NCBI GenBank assembly: GCA_963082975.1
Contig: OY720350.1
Span: forward strand, 38,732,660-38,796,659
Direction: 5' to 3'
Length of the DNA: 64,000 nt
Origin: Labia minor
Lineage: Eukaryota > Arthropoda > Insecta > Dermaptera > Spongiphoridae
In this document: positions 25,555 to 39,500 of the stretch, piece by piece
How positions within the stretch are numbered: position 1 is the first letter of the stretch
How the letters are laid out: each line of letters begins with the position of its first letter
Translations under genes and position numbers: made by a program
The notes under the pieces: model-generated
What the model saw: the letters and a program-made list of their open reading frames with translations, nothing else
What the model was told of the DNA's origin: nothing
Database searches by the model: none

Positions 25555-26256
25555 TCAAAATGTGTAAAGCAATATTTATAAAAATATATCTATGAAATTT
25601 TAATTTACTGAAAACTTCTTTCAACCTATTTTTTATTTTATATTTAAATCACAAACCATCCGTTCAAATATCAAATTCACAGACTATCAAATTCAAAATA
25701 ACGTTAGAAGTCGTACAGAACTTTCAAATTCAAATTCAAATTCTTATTTTTTTTTACTCACGAATGCCAACAATTAAAATTAAATATAAATAGATTTAAT
25801 ATAATTTACTTGTTTTCTATATTCATCAATAAAGTTTATTTATATATTAATATTTAAATAAAGGTAAACTATAAATATAAATAGGTAAATTACGAATATG
25901 AATAAAAAATATAATAAAAAAAGAAATAAATATCGTAACATAATTATTTTTAATTACTGTTAAATAACAATTAAGAATTAGTTAATTTAATGAAAATATA
26001 AATGTATAATAAATTTAATCATTAAAATATTAAATATTTTGAAAAGTTGCTACCCCTTGTATTTGTTCATATTTCTTCCCCAACCTCTTCTCCACAGACC
26101 ATCTCTAAACACAGTCTGTGCTAAATATACTATAAAAATTTTCTAAATGGACATGAAAAATAATATTTAACATTTTTATATACTTTCTATTTAAATTATA
26201 AACAAATTATTCTATAACTATGTAGACATAAAATCAAGCCAATATAATAACATAAG
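25555..26256. promoter_or_regulatory. Probable bidirectional promoter region
   Basis: The 702 bp between two divergently transcribed start codons. No clear TATA or other core element can be singled out in the AT-rich background; the call rests on gene orientation alone. Confidence 0.4.
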
Positions 26257-29221
26257 ATGGTTTTATTTTTTCATTTAGCATTTTTACTAAGCAGATATTT
26301 AATTCGGATTATTAAAAATAATGTAAACACAAAAAATGGGAATTTGAATGAAAAATTTTCTGAAAGCGAATTAGAAGATATTAAATTTTATCCACCGCTT
26401 TATTGTCAACGTTATAATAAAATTAAAGAAATACTTGAAGAACATAAAGCAAAAAAGGTGAGCCCAAGATTGAAATCTATCCAAATAATTAAAGATCTTT
26501 TGGAATTTTTCAATTTAATAATTTAATTAATTATTCTTTATAACTTGATTAAAAACTAACGTTTAATTTCTATTTTTTTATTTTAATCATTTGAATATAA
26601 ACAAAAAAAATAGATTAAATATATATTAATAATAAATTGCATTTAACAATAATTTTGATATTAGAAAATCTTTATATTATATTGTGTTTGTTGTAATAAT
26701 TAAGATTATTTTGCTATAATTGTAAACTACTGTCCTCTGATCATCTTATAAACAAGAATATTGAAATAATAGAATTGGTCTCCCAAATAAATATTTTAAT
26801 ATTCCACGTTTTCTATTCTTTACACATACATCACCAATTAAAATAATCCCCATTTTCGGATATTTCTAAAGATATTCAACATTCCACACTCACTTCCTCA
26901 TATTTTTTTGATAAAATTGCATAGAATTTTATTTTCAATATCTTAATATTTGAATTTTTTTTGTCAACATTTTATTTTAATCGTTGATGTTTAAATGTTT
27001 ATTCATTTATAATTTTTTTACTAGTCAAAAGTTTTGTCTTTTTTTATGGTTATATATTTAATAATATCAAATTTTTACAAATATTCTATTAGTGACATTA
27101 ATTGAAGAATTTAACTTCATTTCTCTCATCAGGCACAAACTACGTATATACCAACCCATATGTTTTCTATGCTAACTTGATGAATTTTTTTTAGTTATTT
27201 CTTATGTTTACTAGCAAATTATATTCTTACTCGGTATCTTTTTTTGATATCATTTTTCGGTTCCGACCATAAGATTTTTCCTCTAAATTCAATGAATACT
27301 TCTTCAGAACAGTTTCCAATATAATCCAATTAGTTGTCTGATATTTGTAAGCCTTGAAGCAATCCTACAAAACTAATATCTTACAATTATTTTATTACAG
27401 ATAGTGGACTTTGGTTGTGCAGAACTAAATTTTTTTAAATATTTAAAATCAATAAACGGAATTGAAGAAATCTTTGAAATTGATATTGATAAGAATTTAT
27501 TGGATGATAATAAGCAAAAACTTGGACCTTTTCCTACAGATTTTTTATGTAAAAGAGCTGATCCATTAACCATTCATCTATATGCAGGAAGTATATCACA
27601 ATGTGATAAACGTTTATTAGGATGTGATGCTGTTGTATGCATTGAATTGTAAGACATATAGTTTATATAAATATGTTATCAATATCTCTATAATAATTTT
27701 AATATTTTGATTTATTTTAGGATTGAACACCTTTATCCAGATGTTTTAGAAGAAGTTCCTTTTACTATATTCGGTTTTATTAAACCAAAACTTGCTATTT
27801 TCACTACTCCTAATGTAGAATTCAATATTTTATTTAATGATATCAAAAATAAAATAAATGGATTTCGACATTATGATCATAAATTTGAATGGACTAGAAA
27901 TCAATTTGAAAATTGGTTTGTTTTTGTTTTGAATTTTTGAATAAAATTTTTTATTTTATTTAAATTTTAATAATTTTATAAATTATATTGATTTTAGGGC
28001 TGAAAACATTGTAGAAAGATATCCAAATTACATTGTCAATTTCCATGGAATAGGATCTGGACCAAAAGGATCCGAAATATATGGATCATGTACGCAAATT
28101 GCTGTTTTTTCAAAAATAGATCCTTTGATAGATGATATAAATTCTTCAAATGTACATTTCATATTTTAAATTTAATGAATTTTACAATTTTTTTTAACAA
28201 ATTTTTTAACTTCAAGGTCGAAGAAAATTACGAATTAATAAGTAAAATTGATTATCCAATTTACATCGAACATAGGACCAAAGAACAAATAATTTATGAT
28301 AAATCAGTTCATTTTCTACATACATATGCTTATAATTATGAGGAAGACACTTCATTAAATATACCTTTAAATCAAGTGTATTCATTCGTCCAAGACTCTT
28401 GTGAGTCATCTCAACAGTTAAGGTAATTAAAATTAATTCATAATTATAAGTATATATTTATAATATATTATGTAAAGTTCTAAATTATTTCTTATAGGCT
28501 TATTTTAGAAAAATACAATTGGACATTCTGTGAAAATGATTCTGGAGATATTTGTGTAAAATATCCTTTTTATGAATCCGAAACAGATTCCTATCTCTCG
28601 GATTGGGCTAGTGAAACAGAAAATCAAACGATAAATATTAAGAATGTTCCTTTGGAAAATTGGGATACAAACAGCACCAATTCCTGGCCAATCGAAGATC
28701 CGGGAAACTCTGTTGAAATCGCTGATAGTGGTTGCCCCTATGAACCTGAAATTGAACCTCTGTCAGCTGAAGAGGATTGGGAACCCCATGAACCATTAGT
28801 GATAGCAGATCCCCATCCCCCACTTCCCATAGCAAATATGATGGTAGTGGATGATCATGGACCTGACGAAAATGGTGATGTTGCTAATAACAATCGTGAC
28901 GGGGAAGGAAATAATGCCTTACCTGCTCCCGCCATTCCGGTTCAATTTGTCGAAGAGCATGCTGATATTTTCCCTTTACTCGATGACCTTGATAATGATA
29001 ACCCCCCACTTATACCCTTCCCTCCTTGGCTTCTTAATTTATTGGACCTGGCAGTGCAAGGTGAAGTGGCCCCAATGAATCTCATTAATCAAGATATAAA
29101 CATTAATGACAGTGAGGATTCTTCCGATGAAGAAGATCAAATAATGGATTTAAATGCTAACGATGATGATTTATCACTCCCAGAAGATTGCCCTGGTAGT
29201 GCTGGTGATTTAAGTCAATAA
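26257..29221 (+). CDS. HENMT1: HENMT1/HEN1 small-RNA 2'-O-methyltransferase
   Basis: Six exons: 26257-26457, 27401-27648, 27721-27915, 27998-28151, 28217-28422, 28498-29221. They join in frame to about 575 residues. HEN1 methylates the 2'-OH at the 3' end of piRNAs and siRNAs using S-adenosylmethionine. Visible hallmarks are FYPPLYCQRY, the SAM-binding motif VDFGCAELNFF, the metal-site pair in CIELIEHLYPDVLEEVPF, TPNVEFNILF, and FRHYDHKFEWTRNQFENW. After the methyltransferase domain the protein continues with a long acidic, Pro-rich tail (about residues 400-575, many Asp/Glu) of no recognised domain. A hydrophobic N-terminus (MVLFFHLAFLL) precedes the domain. The 943-bp first intron is the longest in the gene. 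Confidence 0.95.
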
Positions 29222-31565
29222 CTCATATTAACCTATCTCATATCATTTTTTTTTATTACTTATGATATTGCATATTTTGCTACAAGAAAAAATTGTTTCA
29301 TATTGAAAACAAATATCCAAATGTTTTTCTAGTCAACTTTTATATTTGATGGAAATTTAATTCTTACTTTTAAAGTAAAAGATCTTTAATTTTTATGATT
29401 ATTTAATCTCATAAACTTTCCTAGGTGTGATCGATTTCGATTACAAATAGGGAAAACTCTTTTTAGTTAGTTACCTTAATCTTTTGTTAGTCTCTTACTC
29501 TTATAACAAATTCATTTTCTAAATTTTTTAAATTTTAGTTCCTGCTGCTGTGGGTGTGTTTCAATAAAAAACTAAAATTTAATGTTTTAGATAACATATT
29601 TCATTTAGAACAATATTTTATATAAGTATTTAAAAAAAATTTCTAATTAATAATAATAATAATAAATACATTTATATTTAACATTTTAATTATATGACTT
29701 TAGAATAATTTTAAAATTTAAAACTGAATAGTAAAAACTTTCATAGTAATAACAAAATGTATTGTGAATTTCAGCATGCAGGGACCACAAATTAAACTTA
29801 ATCTTAAATTAATTATTTAATAATTAAAAACATCGTTTCTATTATATTTAAATAGAATATATAAAAATAAAATATAGGAATTTTTTATTAAAAAAATGAG
29901 ATTGAAGTGGACAAGATTTTCGAGGATTTTGTTCTCAATTTTTTTCAAAAGAACCTATATTTTATTTATATAATAATTAATTTTAACAAATTAATTTATC
30001 AGTTTTCTATATAGTTATACTTAAATATTTACTTTAATTTAAAATATTTAATTTTTCAACTATTTTATTGAAAAAACTCATACCAATAGCATTGTTTTTT
30101 TGTTAACTTTTTAAAATTTATCTTAATTTTCTATAAATCATCATTTTTTTAAATGTAAACAAAAAATAAAATAAAAATTTTATTTAATATCTACAAAGAA
30201 GTTTTTATTTTTTTAATAAATTTATATAGAATTTTTAGCAGTCTGTTTCCATTTTTTTTATATTCAGACATTTTATTTCATTGAAATTATTTAATAAATG
30301 ATTCTAACAATATCTTTTACTTATTATTAACATCTATAATTCAACGACCATCACGATAATTTTATTTATTTTAAGAAGTATATATTATAGTATATTTGAC
30401 TTGTTCAGATTAGACGTTAGCAGACATAAAATATTTTTAAAAATTTATTTAAAATAGAAAATCATCATCACAGACCATCATTAATTTTTATATCTACAGA
30501 GATTCAAGAATTACATGACTGGAACAACTTGTGGTCCAGCCTAGTTTACACGGGCTTAGTACTTGTCATTAATTCAGGGATGGGCAGATACTTTTAAGCG
30601 CAGGCTTTTTCAACTCCCGCCGGCCCGTTGAAAAAGTTGGCTTATTAATACACTTTATTTAACTCACACTAACTCACACTGTCCGGTTCCGGTTGTCCGT
30701 TTGTTGGTTTGTCCGCGGCATTTTATAATCAATATTTCAACAACTTCCCGTCATTCAATCAACTTGAAATTTTGCATACGAGCTTGCTCCTGCTAATAAT
30801 ACACGAATCAATTGAAAAATCCACTGAATTATTTATCTATTAGTGGTAATTAATTAACTAAACTTTCATATGGAATAGTTCACTATTTCAATCATAGATG
30901 GCGATAGCAGTTCTAGAGGCGCTGAAGCCCTGTTTTAAACTAAATTAATAAGAAATATTTAAAATAACGACTACATTTATTTACGTACGACTAAAAAGTA
31001 TAAAATAAATCTTTTTAAAAAACACTTTACTTAAAATTGCACTAAAAAGTAAAAAATAAAAGCACTGTAAAGTGTGTGCGCTCAAATTATAATAACACCG
31101 TAAAACAGTAATATCTATACGTATATTTACCAATTTGAGTGCACATACTTTACAGTGATTTTATTTTTTACTTTTTAGTGCAATTTTAAGTAAAGTGTGT
31201 TTTTTAAAAGATTTCTTTTTACTTAAATTTTTTTGATTTTTCGTTCAATATGTCTCTTAAAAAAAGATAAATTTTTTTTATTAGTGTTTTTGAAATATGG
31301 TCCTCTAAACTAATTTATGGAAAACTGAGTGAATTTTCATTTAATTTTTTCATTTAAATAATGGTAATTTATATTTATTTAGTAATTTAGCAAAATTATA
31401 TTAATTTAAATTTTATTGGATTCTAGTGTTTTTTCTATTGAAATGTTGTCAAATTTGGTGACATTTTATAAAATTAGCGGGATTTTCTCAATGGAATAAC
31501 AATAAAAATTAGATAATTTATATAACTTTTCTTTTAATTGTCAATTGATAATTTTATTCATAAAA
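29222..31565. other. Intergenic region between HENMT1 and RAD54B
   Basis: No gene seen. 30560-30920 is a less AT-rich block that looks like an old repeat (it includes TTCAATCAACTTGAAATTTT, reminiscent of the repeat family at 38311). A near-perfect hairpin MITE follows at 31011-31210. Confidence 0.45.
31011..31210. repeat. Foldback MITE with about 75-bp arms
   Basis: The left arm (about 31011-31090) contains ACTTAAAATTGCACTAAAAA. The right arm (about 31130-31210) is its near-perfect reverse complement, with a loop of about 40 bp. It is non-coding. Confidence 0.85.
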
Positions 31566-34500
31566 ATGAGAAAATCTTCTGCTCCATCTTTAAGAAATAA
31601 ATTTATAGCACCACTAAAATCCTCAGAATCAGGCGCAAATATAATACCGGTAACAAAATCAAGTAAATATTAAACCAATTCACTTTTTATTATATAAGTA
31701 ATATGTTAAATTAATTGTCATATTTTTCTAGTTAAAGTTCCAAATCAATGTAGAACAACAGAAAATATTCTCAGTCTTTTAGAAAGTTCCTCTTCTCCAA
31801 AAGAAGAAAATGACAATATTCCTCGATTGCCTTCTATGGATAAGATTTCCATTGAAGAAACCAGTCCAGATAATGTTCCACAATTTACTAATAATAAATT
31901 GTAAGTTAATTAATTGTGTTAATAAATTGTTTGTTTTTTAAATGTGCTATTATTTTAATAACTTTTCTTTTTCTTATTTTAGAATTTTTTCAGTTGTTTG
32001 GGGTAAAAAAACAACGAAAAAACATAAAACTTGGGAAGGTGATGGAACTTTAGAAATTATTGATAAAAATGGAGTACTTAAAGATGAAGATGGTCAAATT
32101 TTAGGAAGAACTAATTCAATTAAAATAGCATTGGAATCAGGAGTAATTCTAAGTGTGGGAGGCAAAGAAGTCCAGGTAGGAAAAATAATTTATCTAATGT
32201 AATTTTATTTTCATGTGTATTTTTCTTTGCCCTATATAATTTTTTTGTAATTTTAGTTAATTGATGAGATTCAATCTAATGGAAATTCACAAGAATCATG
32301 TCCTGAACCTAAAATTGAAAATCCACCGAAACGAGCTCGAACTGGATTTATGAGGAAAAATACGAATAAATTAAAAATAAATACAATTTCAAATCCACTA
32401 ATTATGAAAACTCCAAACAATGAACACCAGGTTGATTAAATAAACATTTTTAAAATAAAAACATATTGTGTCATAATTTTAAAAATATATACATTTAAGA
32501 TTTTTTTTAATCTTAAATATTATCTCTAAAATATATATATACATTTTTACTTTTTCATTCAATATTATTATATGATTATATATCTAAACTTGGATCTTTT
32601 TATAATCCTCATATACATATATATATACATACAATTTCAAATCCACTAATTATGAAAACTCCAAACAATGAACACCAGGTTGATTAAATTTATAGTATAT
32701 ACATATAATTAGTGACAGAAAACATATGTGCTCATTTTAGAGAATTTGCAATTGTATATATATATATATAGTTGTTTTCTGCACTGGACCAATGTTATTT
32801 TTTTATATTTATTTTCAATAATATATAAATTATAAAAGTTCTATTTTTTCTTTTATTTTTACCATTTTTTTTATATTTTATTCCCTTGATTTCTTACTTA
32901 CAGTGGAAAATGAATGAGGATCGTCTTCCATTAACGACTGTCTCCATCGATTCCTTTCTTGTTGAACATCTTCGTCCTCATCAACGTGAAGGAGTGTCAT
33001 TTCTTTATGAATGTGTTCTTGGTTTACGAAAATCATTGTGCCACGGTGCTATTTTAGCAGATGAAATGGGACTTGGAAAAACTTTACAGACCATCACAGT
33101 TTTATGGTGAATGAATATTTACTTAAATTGTCACAAATAAATTAATTTTAAAATTATCATATATTTTTACTAAAGCGGGACATATTTATTAAATAAATTA
33201 CATTTTTATTAATATAATGGTTACAATTGTAAGTTTAACTGACTATACAAAAATGGTATATTTTATAATAAGTGATCTAATTTTTTAAATAATATACTTA
33301 TTATGTTATTAGAATGTGTAAAGAGAGAATAAAATCAATGTTTAGATATTTTTGGGAACTATATTATATATTTTGTATACAGTATTTATTTCTAAAAAAA
33401 TGTTAATTGAATTGTTTATCGAACATTTTGAAAAAATAATAACAGGAAAATGGAATCAGTAAGAAGTTTTATTATTTATATAAATGGTTGGTCATTAGTG
33501 AGAATTAAATATAAATATATATATAGGATTTAAAAAATAGGATAAAAATTTTAAAAAATAGATGGCCATAAGGCTGTAAATAAAAGCCACTATGTATATA
33601 ATAGGCTACAATCAGTTAGAAGTAAAATATTGAAATTCTTATTTTAAAATAATTATAATGAAATAAATATTATTACAAACAACACAATTTTTTATTCATT
33701 TTAGTGAATTAAATTTTCAGGACTTTATTAAAACAGGGTCCTTATGGAGGTCGACCTATCATTCGGAAGGCTTTGATTGTGACTCCAAGTAGTCTGGTAG
33801 AAAATTGGAACAAAGAAATTAATCGTTGGCTTGGTCGACTTCGATTAACCCCTTATGTTGTTAATCAAGTATGCAATCTTTTCTATTTAGATATTAATTT
33901 TAATGAAATGTTAATTCTATATGAATTAATTTTTGATTTATTTTATTTTTTCGATTCATCATAATTTGTTGTCATTTTTATTCTAAAGAAAAATCGGCCC
34001 GAAAATTTTTTAAATTCACGAGTTATGATAATTTCATATGAAATGTTTGTTCGATCTTATGAAATAATTAATTCAATGAATTTTGATTTATTAATTTGTG
34101 ATGAAGGACATCGACTGAAGAATCCAGATACAGAGACTCACTCAGTAAGTTTGTTCAAATAATAAATAGATTATTTATTATTTATTTTAGTAAATAAATT
34201 TTAAATCTAATCGCGTTTTAGAGTTAATATAACATTTATACTACGTTATTATTTAGAAAACAGTATATATACAACTTAATTAAAAATAGGAATTTTTAAA
34301 ATAAGAAGAATCACATGATTTATTAATGAATAAATTACATTCTTTAAATTTTAGTTATTGCGCGGTTTTTCATGTGAACGCAGAATTTTATTAACAGGTA
34401 CACCAATTCAAAATGATCTTCATGAATTCTATTCTTTAATTGATTTTGTAAATCCAGGCGTTCTTGGCTCCTTATTTGGTAAATATATATTCTCATATTA

Positions 34501-36228
34501 ACTTATGCTATCATTTCTTTTATTATACATATAATATCATTTATTTTTATTTAGAGAATTATGATTTCTTGAATCGACAAAAATATAATAATTATTCATA
34601 TAATTTCAGAATTTCGAAAAAATTTTGAGACTCCTATAATTCGATCTCAACAACCTGAAGCATCCGATGAGGATATTTGTATGGGAAAAGAAAAAGCCAG
34701 CGAATTAAGTCACCTTACTAATTGGTTTATATTAAGAAGAACACAAAAAGTTATTAATAAATATTTGCCAACAAAGACGGAATTAGTTATATTTTGTCGA
34801 CCGACTGAAGAACAGGTATATTTTTAAATTTTTACTTAAATATATAAGTTGTATAATTTTTAAATTTGATTTTATAGAAATATGCATATCATTTAGAAGT
34901 GGAACATTTAGATAATCTATTAGCTCTTGAAGATAGACATATGCATTTGAAGACGATTAGTAATCTTAAAAAAATATGCAATCATCCTGGATTAATATAT
35001 GGCAATATCAATTCACAAACATTTAAAGAATCCAGTAAATTCATTTTACTTGAAATTTTATTTCAACATTTATACAATTTAAAAGAAAAAATTGTTATTG
35101 TTTCATATTCAACTCAAGTATGTAGAAAAAAACATAAAAATAAAAATTTGTTTTGTTTCAATTAATTAATTAATTTTAGACACTTGAAATTATATCAAAT
35201 TTTTGTGATGTAAAAAATTATTCTCATTGTCGCCTTGAAGGTTCGACTCCATCCGGTCAAAGACTTAAAATTGTTGAAAAATTTAACGAAAACAACTCAA
35301 AATATTGCAAGTTAATTTTATATCATATCATATCATATAAAATTTCATAAAAACTTAATTTTACTATATCATTTTAGTTGTTCTTTTATTGAGTGCTAAA
35401 GCGGGTGGAGTTGGTCTGAATTTAACAGGAGCGTCTCATTTAGTTCTTTTCGATTCTGATTGGAATCCAGCAAGTGATTTACAAGCTATGGCTCGAATTT
35501 GGAGAGATGGTCAAAAAAATGATTGTCATATTTATAGGTGGGTCAAACTTTCATAACTACATTTTATTTAAATGCTATTTTTTATTTAACTCAATTTTAG
35601 ATTTCTATTGTCTGGGACAATTGAAGAAAAAATATTTCAACGTCAAATTAGTAAAACAGATTTAAGTGATGCAATTGTTGATCCGGATAACATCTCAAGT
35701 ATTAAAATGTCAAAAAGCGAACTAAAAGTATTTTATAATTTTTTTTTAAAATTAATTTCATCAAATATAGTTTCAAAAATTTCAAAATAATAAAATTTCA
35801 GGATATTTTTACGTTTTATGATGAATCACTTTGTGTTACACATGAATTACTTCACTGTGAATGTTCAGGAGAGGGTTCCACAAATATTAACAAAGTAAAT
35901 TAATTATTTAAATAAAATTTACTTTTTTAATATAAAAAAAGAAAAAATCAAATTTTTTTTTAAAGAGCCAGGAAAATGATAATGAATCTCGACGATGTCA
36001 ATTGGGGGAAAATATCACAGCTACAAGAATTAATGGAATTAATCAACTCCTCTATTGGGAACATTTCGCACCTCCATTTAATTCAAGCATTTTGATGGTA
36101 ACCTAATTTCATTTTCTATTATCAAATTTATTATGTTAATAATTTATTAAACAATTGCATTTTAGTCTTTAGGAATTGAAGAAGCAAAACATTTTATTGG
36201 ATATATTTTCAGACAAAAAATTACCTAA
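31566..36228 (+). CDS. RAD54B: RAD54B DNA repair translocase (SNF2 family)
   Basis: Sixteen exons: 31566-31662, 31732-31900, 31983-32175, 32257-32430, 32904-33106, 33721-33868, 33989-34144, 34355-34478, 34610-34815, 34878-35117, 35180-35306, 35378-35537, 35601-35727, 35802-35894, 35966-36097, 36166-36228. They join to about 803 residues. RAD54B is a dsDNA translocase acting with RAD51 in homologous recombination. The N-terminus MRKSSAPS and the [19 protein letters not shown] block are RAD54B-type, not RAD54L. The helicase core has [17 protein letters not shown], Walker A DEMGLGKT, the DEGH box in [39 protein letters not shown] and [11 protein letters not shown]. The C-terminal [12 protein letters not shown] matches human RAD54B. 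Intron 11 (35307-35377) needs a GC donor (TATT|gcaagt) to keep frame; all others are GT-AG. Confidence 0.95.
32381..32689 (+). repeat. 61-bp duplication of a RAD54B exon end
   Basis: 32381-32441 (the last 50 bp of exon 4 plus its splice donor) is repeated exactly at 32629-32689 inside the following intron. The second copy keeps the CAG|GTTGAT donor, but no good acceptor precedes it. Confidence 0.93.
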
Positions 36229-36514
36229 AAATATAATGTATTTATTTTATTTTTGTAAATTTAAAAGAAATACTAATTGTTGAATAATAATTTATTATAG
36301 ATTAATTTTTTAATTATACAAATTGTAAATAATTAAATTTAATTCAGGTGAATATATTTATTTTGAAATTAAAATAACACTTGTTTTCTTAATTTAAATT
36401 AGATAATATTTTTATTTAACTGATAACAATTTCTAAGAAAGAGTTACATGCTGATCATATATTATTATTTACACCTTTACTTTCGAGATGTTCTAATAGA
36501 TTTGAATGCTAAAA

Positions 36515-39500
36515 TTAAGCTTTAGCAAGGGATTTTAAGTCTGCAATACATTTTTGCAAACTTTCTTTTTCTTGTTGTGGAGTGATTGATTTCACAACAT
36601 TGTTTACAATCCATTGAACCATGTGTTTATGATTGATTCGTCTGTCAATGTTTTGACGTTCAGACTAAAAAAAAATATTAAAATTACTCAATGGATTTGG
36701 AGAAATTAGCGAAAACTAATTTGATTAAATTTAAAAAGGGTTTATAGGTTTTGAATAAGTAAAAATACAAGATTTTTTTTAATAGAATAATGAAAAAAAA
36801 AGAGTAAATAAGTTGTATAATTTAACAAATCACCTGGTAATCAAGTCGTTTTATAACTTCATTATAAACTTGCATTGCTCGCTCTCTGTAAACAGCTTCC
36901 AATTGTAATTTAACATTTTCCTTTTTGACTGGTATAATCATTCTGGATCCATCAGCCCTCCATTGTTCGTCCTTTTCCGAATTAATTTGATTTTCTAAAG
37001 AACTTTTAGTGGTGTCTCTGCTAGCATTCCATTTTTTTTCTTGATCCTATTAAGTTTGTAAATAATAATTAAAAAAAAGAATTTCAATATAAATGTCAAA
37101 TATTAAAATGATTACATCAATTTCTTTATCCAAATATTGAGCAAGAGGTGGACCTAATTTCTTGGTTGCAATAATGACAATTAATAATAAAGAAAGACCG
37201 GAATAAAATTCGTGTTCCATGACATAGATTTCTTTGCTTAACAAATAGGTAGAGAAGGTCGCCAAAAAGGTATATGGACCTAAAAAATAAAAAAAAAATA
37301 TAATTAGAATATTTAATTTTTACAAAAGCTGCTTTTAATATAGAATTATTTATAGAATATATATAGAAGGAGAGACTAAAATATCCCTAATGATAAATTA
37401 ATTAAAAAATAATTTAAAAAATTCAATAAATAAAATTTTTTATTCAATAAAGACTGTAAGGTCTTTCAGTTATCAAATTTAACATTTTTTTTAAATACAG
37501 GTTACTTTTTATTTAATATTGTCCTTTTTTATTCTTAATGATTTAAAAAGAAATTAATAATTAAACATTTCTTTAGCCAAATGAAAAATGACGTAGGAAG
37601 GTCGAAAAATTAATATACACTCCTTTTCTTTTCAGCGACGTTTCGGACGCTAGTCGCGTACTTCTTCAACAAAAATAAGTCACAGAAAATGAATTATTAT
37701 TAATAATAAGTAAATAAATTAATAGTATCGTTTAGTTAAAAATAATAATAGTATTACAATATTTTATTAAATATTAATATTATCTTTTCGTTTTCAAAGG
37801 AATATTAAGATATACATTTACATTCTGGTTAAAGAAATGTGTAATTTTTAATTTCTTTTTTTATTATTAAGAATCTAGTTAACTTTATATTATAAATTAA
37901 ATAATTTACCTAAGTATCCAGTTTTTTTATAAAAAAGTTGAAAGAACTCTTCAGGAATAAATCCTAAACGAACTGGGGATGAATGTTCAAGTCTCGTGGG
38001 TCGAGGAAAGTTAACTAAATCTCGACTACCAGAAGTTGCAGGGGCTTCAGCTGCAGGTTTCGAATTGCTTGCCGTAGTTTGAGTGAATCGCACACCCAAA
38101 ATAGGCTTAGCATATTCTTGCACTAAAAAGTATAATCAGATTATATATAAAATAAATTTATAAATATTTGTAACGATTTATAAAATAGTATAAATATATA
38201 ATTTTCCCTTTAAGTGATCAATAAATTAAACAATGTCATTATTGGACAACAATAAATAAGAATTTAAACTTGAAAGGAACAAAATAAAACTTAATATATT
38301 AAAGAAAAATCTGGAGTGTCTCCACTCAACTATCTCGCAAATTTTAATTGAGTTAATTAACATATATTATATTTAAATTAAATTTAATTAATTAAATTAT
38401 AAATTAAAATTAATAAATAATATTTATTAAACCAGCCCGTGTTTGGCTTTTTGTTGATGGCACCACGTCACGTGCTGGCGCGTGATTTGCAGTCGTGTTA
38501 AAAAATTAATTCCGGTACTTTCAGCGATTCAATCAAGCTGAAATTCTATATATAGCAGTTTTATACAATTTTTAATTATGTGAAAAATTATCAAACATAT
38601 ATCTCTATTTTTACAGTCACTTTAGACGAAAAAAAATCAAAACGTTGTAGGTAATGATGTTCTTCCGGTTGAGCTACATTTCTCAAAAGTAGATAGAAAA
38701 CTACGAATTTTGAATAATGCCCGTATATCAAATTTCATGATTCTAGCTCAAACCGTTTTTGCGTAATCTTGTCTACATACATACACACAAACATAGACAT
38801 TTTTCTCAACCTTAGTGAAAATGATTCAGGAACCTTCAAAACGTATAAAAACATCAAAATCTCAACATCGAAAATTTTCGTGATCGCAATACTATCTCTG
38901 GCGGGGGTAAAAAGATTGATGAAATGATCTTGTCCACATAATCATTCACACATTTTTTAGATTAATTTATATAAAGTAAGAAGCTACAAAAATAAATCTA
39001 AAAATATTTTTCCAGTTTATTAAATCATATTTCTTTTATCATATATGAACAGCATATATTTTTTCTAATTGAAAAGGTGCAGTTGACATGGAATTCTGTT
39101 ATAAATATTAGTCAATAATTTTAATGTAATTCAATTTGTGGTTGTGATGTAACAAACTAAATATAGATTAATATTTTCATTTATAAGTATTAAAAAAATT
39201 ATCATCTGTTTTGTAAAATAATTTTAAATTTTCTAAATCAAAAATATATTTTTTGAAATTTAATATATATATAATATCGAGATGTTAAGTATATATTAAT
39301 ATATATTTTGTTTAAAGGAAAATATTAGATGAGTAAAATTATTTAATTTTCTTTGTTATAAAATCTAAATTAAAGTTTCTAATAAAAAAATTATAGAAAT
39401 TATTTAATAATTGAAAAACATATGATTATTATTATTATTATTAACAGTATTTTCATTTAAATTGAAAGCATTATTATTGAAAACATTTAGTTTGGAAAAA

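Noticed and set aside
31566..36228. RAD54L rather than RAD54B
   Set aside because: The N-terminal MRKSSAPS start, the FSVVW...KKHKTWEGD block and the [11 protein letters not shown] end are RAD54B features.
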